From Phytoactinopolyspora endophytica (GTDB taxonomy: Bacteria; Actinomycetota; Actinomycetes; Jiangellales; Jiangellaceae), in the NCBI RefSeq assembly GCF_004138495.1, contig NZ_ML142851.1:33316-42863 (forward strand): DNA of 9,548 nucleotides, read 5' to 3'. Position 1 is the first letter of the stretch, and each line of letters begins with the position of its first letter. Under the pieces are notes generated by a model. It was not told the DNA's origin, searched no databases, and saw nothing but the letters and a program-made list of their open reading frames with translations. Below are positions 5,590 through 9,548 of the stretch, in pieces. The position numbers and the translations under genes were made by a program.

Positions 5590-6822
5590 ATGAATGACTT
5601 CAGCACAGATGTCGACAGCGCGAGCGTCGCGGTCGAGACGGCCGTCTCGCACTACCTCCGCCGCCGGCACTCAGACGTGAACGACCTCACCCATGAACTC
5701 ATCGCCGGGCCACTCGGGACCCGAGCGGTGGACGCCGCCGTCATGCGGGTTATCCGAGAGCATCTGGGCCAGCTGTGGGATCAGGGCTGGCTTCCGATGG
5801 ACGTCTACCAGATGGTGCGCCGCAAGCGCCCCAAATCGGCGCATTCCCTGGTAGTCGATGCGATCGCCGGCTATGCCGCGGCGTATGCGGCCTCGACCAT
5901 TCATCCTCGCTGGCACGAGCAGCTCGCCGAGCTCGAAGCCGAACCATGGTGGGATCAGAGCCGGCCACACGCCAGCCAATGGGAGCAGCGGCACGGCCTC
6001 AGCCGCAGCAGCGCACTCCTGACGGTGATCGAACTCATCGCCCTCTTCAAGACCATGGGTCCGCTTCCCGTGATCGTCCCGCCGCCGGGCGGATTGACAG
6101 GCCCGGAGACGCACAACCTCGGCTCGCCGGTGGATGAGCGCATCCTCGGCAAGATCCGGGCGTTGCTGGCCAAAGCCGAGTCGACGCCGTTCAGCGAGGA
6201 AGCCGAGGCACTGTCAGCCAAGGCACAGGAGCTGATGACCCGGCATTCCATCAAGCGAGCCATGGCCGGCGCCGGTGGCTCACATGAGCCGGCTGCCTCC
6301 GCCCGCCGGATCTGGCTCGACTCGCCCTACGTCACCGCCAAATCCTTCCTCGTCAGCAGCGTCGCCTCGGCTAACCGATGCCGATCGGTCATCTATGACG
6401 GACTCGGCTTCGTGACCGTGCTGGGGGACGATGTGGACCTCGAACATGTCGAGTTGCTCATCACGTCGCTCATGGTGCAAGCCACCCGGGCGATGCTCTC
6501 GTCCGGGCCACAGGTCGCATCAGGCGGGAAGTCCCGCACTCGTTCGTTCCGGCATTCCTTCCTCATCGCATACGCAACGCGTATCGGTGAGCGGCTACGC
6601 GAGATCAACAGGGCGAGCATGGAATCCGCCGGCGCGGAGCTCGTCCCCATCTTCGCCCGGCGACGAGAGGCTGTGGACAGACTTTTCGCTTCGCTGTTCC
6701 CACATCGGTTGGCCAGCCGTTCGGTCTCGGTGGGCAACGCTGCCGGGTACGGTGCGGGCCGTGCCGCAGCCGACCAAGCGGTGCTCCGCGCGGGTCGACG
6801 CGAGGTTTCGCCCCGGCACTGA
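5590..6822 (+). CDS. DUF2786 domain-containing protein of unknown function
   Basis: The 410-residue product carries a DUF2786 domain at about 184-222, recognisable from KIRALLAKAEST and EEAEALSAKAQELMTRHSI. The N-terminal 180 residues are helical-looking, contain several Trp (Trp63, 67, 108, 120, 121, 131) and have no family I recognise. The C-terminal part (about 240-400) includes FRHSFLIAYATRIGERL and NAAGYGAGRAAADQAVL, a pattern often found behind DUF2786. No signal peptide or membrane segment is seen, so it should be cytoplasmic. No catalytic motif is recognised. The ATG at 5590 is preferred to an in-frame GTG at 5485, because the longer form would translate the inverted repeat and DnaA-like boxes into low-quality sequence (IFHSLAPATSVRAKLSTLR). 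DUF2786 proteins also occur in phages and mobile elements, but base composition here matches the neighbours. Its molecular role is unknown. Confidence 0.85.
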   Translation: MNDFSTDVDSASVAVETAVSHYLRRRHSDVNDLTHELIAGPLGTRAVDAAVMRVIREHLGQLWDQGWLPMDVYQMVRRKRPKSAHSLVVDAIAGYAAAYAASTIHPRWHEQLAELEAEPWWDQSRPHASQWEQRHGLSRSSALLTVIELIALFKTMGPLPVIVPPPGGLTGPETHNLGSPVDERILGKIRALLAKAESTPFSEEAEALSAKAQELMTRHSIKRAMAGAGGSHEPAASARRIWLDSPYVTAKSFLVSSVASANRCRSVIYDGLGFVTVLGDDVDLEHVELLITSLMVQATRAMLSSGPQVASGGKSRTRSFRHSFLIAYATRIGERLREINRASMESAGAELVPIFARRREAVDRLFASLFPHRLASRSVSVGNAAGYGAGRAAADQAVLRAGRREVSPRH

Positions 6823-6895
6823 CAACGGCTTCTCCCGATCCGCCACGTCCGCCCGCGCTCAGGGTCCGAGCGGACACGCACGGGTACGCTGGAAA

Positions 6896-6913
6896 CCTCG
6901 ACCACTGTTGAGG
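6896..6913 (+). promoter_or_regulatory. SoxR box upstream of soxR
   Basis: CCTCGACCACTGTTGAGG is an 18-bp dyad with 7-bp arms (CCTCGAC/GTTGAGG, one mismatch) and a 4-bp centre, closely resembling the known E. coli soxS operator CCTCAAGTTAACTTGAGG. It sits 18 bp before the soxR GTG and 73 bp after the DUF2786 stop. MerR-family activators bind dyads between widely spaced -35 and -10 elements; no confident pair of hexamers was seen here. The likely meaning is autoregulation, or regulation of the whole soxR-exporter stretch. Confidence 0.75.
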
Positions 6914-6920
6914 TCAATCT

Positions 6921-6926
6921 GGAAGG
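6921..6926 (+). promoter_or_regulatory. Shine-Dalgarno that fixes the soxR start
   Basis: GGAAGG lies 5 nt before the GTG at 6932. A second in-frame GTG at 6944 is 17 nt away, too far, so 6932 is chosen. Confidence 0.6.
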
Positions 6927-6931
6927 CACAC

Positions 6932-7408
6932 GTGGACGACATCGTGGATGTACCGACTTGGGACAAGAAGGAGCTGACCGTCGGGGAGCTGTCGGCACGC
7001 AGCGGTGCGGCAGTCTCCGCACTCCACTTCTACGAGCGCAAAGGTCTCATCTCGTCACGGCGCACCACTGGAAACCAGCGCCGCTACGCGCGGGCCACAC
7101 TCCGCCGGGTGGCGCTGATCCGGATCGCACAGCGGGTGGGCATACCTTTGGCGCAGATCAAGGAAGCACTCGACGAGCTCCCAGACGGCCGCACACCCAC
7201 GAAGAAGGACTGGGAAAAGCTCTCCCGAGCATGGCGCAAAGAGCTTGACGAGCGCATCCAGGCGCTGCAGCAGATCCGGGACGACTTCACCGACTGCATC
7301 GGATGCGGGTGCCTGTCCCTGAACCGGTGCAGCCTGGCCAACACGCACGACGAGCTCGGTGGCCACGGATCCGGCCCGCGGCGCTTGGTCGAGGTCGAGG
7401 CTTCCTGA
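6932..7408 (+). CDS. soxR: Redox-sensitive MerR-family transcriptional activator SoxR
   Basis: SoxR is a dimeric [2Fe-2S] regulator that activates transcription when its cluster is oxidised by redox-cycling compounds. The 158-residue length matches the family (E. coli 154). The N-terminal MerR helix-turn-helix and wing read LTVGELSARSGAAVSALHFYERKGLI and RRTTGNQRRYARATLRRVA. A dimerisation helix spans about 93-120. The cluster-binding motif CIGCGCLSLNRC supplies Cys122, 125, 127 and 133 in the diagnostic C-x2-C-x-C-x5-C spacing, so the protein should hold a cluster. There is no SoxS, as expected outside enterics; in Streptomyces SoxR directly controls a small set of redox-enzyme and transporter genes in response to endogenous redox-active antibiotics. 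The 18-bp SoxR box upstream suggests autoregulation. The drrAB-type exporter begins 128 bp downstream on the same strand and is a candidate target. Family identity is near certain; the target assignment is inference. Confidence 0.97.
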   Translation: MDDIVDVPTWDKKELTVGELSARSGAAVSALHFYERKGLISSRRTTGNQRRYARATLRRVALIRIAQRVGIPLAQIKEALDELPDGRTPTKKDWEKLSRAWRKELDERIQALQQIRDDFTDCIGCGCLSLNRCSLANTHDELGGHGSGPRRLVEVEAS

Positions 7409-7525
7409 GGGCTCGCGTTGTGGCACGTCACCGGCGACGGGTCACGCCGCGATGAGTTCTCCTTACGCGTTCGGTCTATCAACGTAGTGAGTTGCCAGCG
7501 GCGAGACCCGCCGGGATGCTGATAG

Positions 7526-7531
7526 AGGAGG
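7526..7531 (+). promoter_or_regulatory. Strong Shine-Dalgarno that fixes the exporter ATPase start
   Basis: AGGAGG, a full-consensus site, lies 5 nt before the GTG at 7537. In-frame alternatives at 7492 (TTG) and 7516 (ATG) are upstream of it and have no such site. Confidence 0.75.
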
Positions 7532-7536
7532 ACACG

Positions 7537-8520
7537 GTGCCTGAACCGAACTCTGACCTCGCGGTCGAGACGTCAGATCTCGTCAAACACTTCGGCGATA
7601 CTCGTGCCGTCGACGGAGTCGATCTCAAAGTGCCCAGCGGCACCGTCTTCGGCATACTCGGGCCGAACGGCGCCGGCAAGACCACCGTGGTCCGGATGCT
7701 TGCGACGTTGCTGATCCCGGATGCGGGACACGCACGTGTGCTGGGTCATGACGTCGTGCGAGAAGCAGACGCCGTGCGAAGCCGAGTCAGTCTGACCGGC
7801 CAATTCGCCTCCGTGGACGAAGATCTCACCGGGCTGGAGAACCTGATCCTGCTCGCCCGGCTACTCGGCATCTCCAAAACCCGGTCCCGGGAACGGGCAG
7901 CCGAGCTGCTCGACGCGTTCGGGCTCGAGGATGCCGCGGATCGCCAAGTGAAGAAGTACTCGGGAGGTATGCGTCGCCGCATCGACATCGCCGCGAGCAT
8001 CTTGGCGACACCCGACGTGCTCTTCCTGGACGAGCCGACGACCGGGCTGGACCCGCGTAGCCGGAACCAGGTGTGGGATATCGTCCGTGTACTGGTGGCC
8101 GGCGGGACCACAGTGCTCCTCACCACGCAATACCTCGACGAGGCGGATCAGCTCGCCAACCGGATCGCCGTCGTCGACCATGGAAAGGTGATCGCCGAAG
8201 GCACCAGCGGCGAGCTGAAGGCCTCGGTAGGTTCCGGGGCCGTACACGTACGGCTCCGTGACGCCGGCCAGCGGCCCGAGGCTGAACGCGTGCTCACCGA
8301 ACGGCTGGGTACCGAGGTATACCTCGAACATGACCCTGTCGCGCTGACGGCTCGCTCCGCCGACGCCGGACGGGTGTCCGGCGCCATCTCCGAGTTGACC
8401 GCATCCGGCATCGCGGTCGCCGAGTTCTCCCTCGGCCAGCCGAGCCTGGATGAAGTGTTCCTCGCCCTGACTGGGCATCCGGCAGAAGAGAACGACGAAG
8501 AGACCGAGGAAGCGGCATAA
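7537..8520 (+). CDS. DrrA-type ABC exporter ATP-binding protein
   Basis: This 327-residue ATPase powers the membrane protein encoded by the next gene. Nucleotide-binding motifs: Walker [10 protein letters not shown] (42-50), Q-loop Gln89 ([14 protein letters not shown]), ABC signature YSGGMRRR (141-148), Walker B VLFLDE (161-166) and D-loop TTGLDP. The switch His is replaced by Gln198 ([14 protein letters not shown]), as is usual in the daunorubicin-resistance DrrA group. The 230-315 region, ending [12 protein letters not shown], is the extra C-terminal domain of DrrA proteins, followed by an acidic tail. DrrA-type pairs export hydrophobic drugs or lipids; the substrate here cannot be read from sequence. 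The stop overlaps the next start (TAATG), so the two subunits are coupled. It lies 128 bp after soxR. A separate promoter in that gap was not convincing, so read-through from soxR is possible. Confidence 0.95.
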   Translation: MPEPNSDLAVETSDLVKHFGDTRAVDGVDLKVPSGTVFGILGPNGAGKTTVVRMLATLLIPDAGHARVLGHDVVREADAVRSRVSLTGQFASVDEDLTGLENLILLARLLGISKTRSRERAAELLDAFGLEDAADRQVKKYSGGMRRRIDIAASILATPDVLFLDEPTTGLDPRSRNQVWDIVRVLVAGGTTVLLTTQYLDEADQLANRIAVVDHGKVIAEGTSGELKASVGSGAVHVRLRDAGQRPEAERVLTERLGTEVYLEHDPVALTARSADAGRVSGAISELTASGIAVAEFSLGQPSLDEVFLALTGHPAEENDEETEEAA

Positions 8521-9374
8521 TGTCCACCCATTCGGCTTCGACCCATGTTCACAATGGAACGCCCGCCGTCGACGAGAAGCTGCTCGCAGCGCTGTCCACT
8601 CGCGAGCGACCGACTCGCCCGAATCCAGTGCAGGTCTCGCTGACCTTCGGCTGGCGTGCGCTGCTGAAGATCAAACATGTTCCCGAGCAGCTGTTCGACG
8701 TGACCATGTTTCCCATCATGTTCACGCTCATGTTCACGTACCTGTTCGGCGGCGCACTGGCCGGATCGCCGCGTGAGTACATACAGGACCTGCTACCCGG
8801 AATCCTTGTGCTCACGGTGGCGATGATCACCATGTACACCGGCCTGGGGATCAACAAGGACATCAACAAGGGTGTCTTCGACCGGTTCCGGTCGTTGCCG
8901 ATCTGGCGGCCGGCCGTTCTCGTCGGTGCGCTCTTCGGCGACGTACTGCGCTACACCCTCGCGTCCATCATCGTGATCGGTCTGGGCCTGCTGCTGGGCT
9001 TCCGGCCCGACGGGGGAGCGCTGGGTGTAGTGGCGGCGGTCGCGTTGCTGTTGGTCTTCGCCTTCAGCCTGTCGTGGGTCTGGACAGCGCTCGGATTTCT
9101 CATGCGTACTGAGGAGTCGCTGATGGCGGTGAGCATGATGATCCTTTTCCCGCTCACGTTCATCAGTAATGTCTTCGTCGACCCGTCCACCATGCCCGGC
9201 TGGCTTCAGGCATTCGTCGACGTGAATCCGATCACTCATCTGTCGTCGGCGTCACGCGGGTTGATGCACGGTGACGTCGACACATCCCAGATCGGTTGGG
9301 TGCTGCTGGCGTGCGTGGTCTTCGTCGCGGTCTTCGGGCCACTCACCATGCGGCTGTTCAGAAAGAAGGAGTAG
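8520..9374 (+). CDS. DrrB-type ABC-2 exporter permease
   Basis: This is the transmembrane half of the exporter. The 284-residue protein has an N-terminal cytoplasmic tail of about 58 residues. About six hydrophobic segments follow, at roughly 60-80, 92-112, 133-160, 166-190, 201-220 and 257-278. The ABC-2 family stretch GINKDINKGVFDRFRSLPI (110-128) is the coupling region that contacts the ATPase. Other familiar features are LLPGILVLT, PLTFISNVFVDPSTMPGWLQ and VNPITHLSSASRGLM, all typical of DrrB/NodJ-like permeases. The ATG shares one base with the stop of the ATPase gene, signalling tight coupling and 1:1 synthesis. The RKKE tail should be cytoplasmic. One DrrB would dimerise to complete a transporter with two ATPase subunits. 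The substrate is unknown; proximity to soxR suggests redox-active or xenobiotic compounds. Confidence 0.94.
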   Translation: MSTHSASTHVHNGTPAVDEKLLAALSTRERPTRPNPVQVSLTFGWRALLKIKHVPEQLFDVTMFPIMFTLMFTYLFGGALAGSPREYIQDLLPGILVLTVAMITMYTGLGINKDINKGVFDRFRSLPIWRPAVLVGALFGDVLRYTLASIIVIGLGLLLGFRPDGGALGVVAAVALLLVFAFSLSWVWTALGFLMRTEESLMAVSMMILFPLTFISNVFVDPSTMPGWLQAFVDVNPITHLSSASRGLMHGDVDTSQIGWVLLACVVFVAVFGPLTMRLFRKKE

Positions 9375-9484
9375 CGGGTCGCGACGCACCGAACGAGCGA
9401 AACCCCACCACAACCGGGGCTCCGAGCTCGCGCACACGCCACACCCGGCTCGCCCGAGCAACCACCGACCAACGCGGACCGGGG

Positions 9485-9508
9485 GTGTAGGGGGTTCGTC
9501 CCCCACAC
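9485..9508 (+). terminator. G/C-stem hairpin downstream of the exporter operon
   Basis: GGGGG (9490-9494) pairs with CCCCC (9500-9504) around a TTCGT loop. GTGT (9485-9488) pairs with ACAC (9505-9508) below a single bulged A. It is 110 bp past the permease stop. No T-tract follows. The stretch 9375-9484 before it holds no gene or other clear signal. A terminator is the likeliest reading. Confidence 0.45.
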
Positions 9509-9528
9509 AGATATGACGAGACGGACTG

Positions 9529-9548
9529 TGCTTGCGGTAACGCAAGCA
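9529..9548. promoter_or_regulatory. 20-bp palindrome at the window edge, probable operator
   Basis: TGCTTGCGGTAACGCAAGCA has perfect 8-bp arms (TGCTTGCG/CGCAAGCA) and a 4-bp centre. The size and symmetry resemble TetR-family operators, so it probably controls a gene beyond the right edge. It may extend past the window. A short hairpin in RNA is the alternative. Confidence 0.45.

Noticed and set aside
6669..6679. TGTGGACAG as a DnaA box on the minus strand
   Set aside because: One mismatch, isolated and inside coding sequence; no partner site or intergenic setting.
7480..7494. CAAC-N7-GTTG dyad in the soxR-exporter gap as a second SoxR box
   Set aside because: SoxR boxes have a 4-bp centre between the CAAC/GTTG cores and outer CCT/AGG bases. 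Here the spacing is 7 and the flanks do not match.
9485..9508. tRNA T-arm or attachment-site remnant (GGGGGTTCG...CCCCC)
   Set aside because: The loop is 5 nt, not the 7-nt T-loop, and no acceptor, D or anticodon arms can be found nearby.

Overview
The window is high-GC DNA from an actinomycete. The evidence is the strong G/C bias at third codon positions, frequent GTG starts, the folP-folB-folK-DUF3180 gene order, start codons lying a few bases after TANNNT-type -10 boxes (leaderless transcripts), and a SoxR without SoxS. The genus cannot be fixed from this sequence. All ten recognised protein-coding genes are on the + strand, and no tRNA, rRNA, CRISPR array, transposase or integrase was seen.

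Region 1 (1-3562) is housekeeping one-carbon/purine/folate metabolism. It starts with the 3' five-sixths of purD, followed by folP, folB and folK (three enzymes of dihydropteroate formation; folB and folK overlap by 4 nt) and a small four-helix membrane protein of the DUF3180 family that habitually follows folK in actinomycetes. folP and folB each have a -10-like hexamer ending 6 nt before the GTG. A 25-nt hairpin with 11-bp arms separates folK from a third -10 box and the DUF3180 gene.

Region 2 (3563-5483) has a long hairpin, then a recognisable -35/-10 promoter and a gene for a membrane-anchored extracellular CAP/SCP-domain protein with a long disordered Pro/Thr/Asp-rich stalk. A TetR-family regulator follows.

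Region 3 (5484-6822) is a 106-bp intergenic stretch holding two DnaA-box-like 9-mers, one a perfect TTATCCACA, in the same orientation. They flank an inverted repeat. Downstream is a 410-aa protein of unknown function with a DUF2786 domain.

Region 4 (6823-9548) encodes SoxR, a redox-sensing MerR-family regulator with its complete [2Fe-2S] cysteine motif. Its own promoter region contains an 18-bp near-perfect SoxR box. 128 bp further on is a two-gene DrrA/DrrB-type ABC exporter. This reads as a plausible redox-active-compound sensing and efflux module. The window closes with a G/C-stem hairpin and a 20-bp palindrome (8-bp perfect arms) at the very edge, probably an operator for a gene outside the window.

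The most interesting leads are the DnaA-box/inverted-repeat element upstream of the DUF2786 gene, and the self-associated SoxR box next to a drug-type exporter. No clearly new multi-gene system was found.
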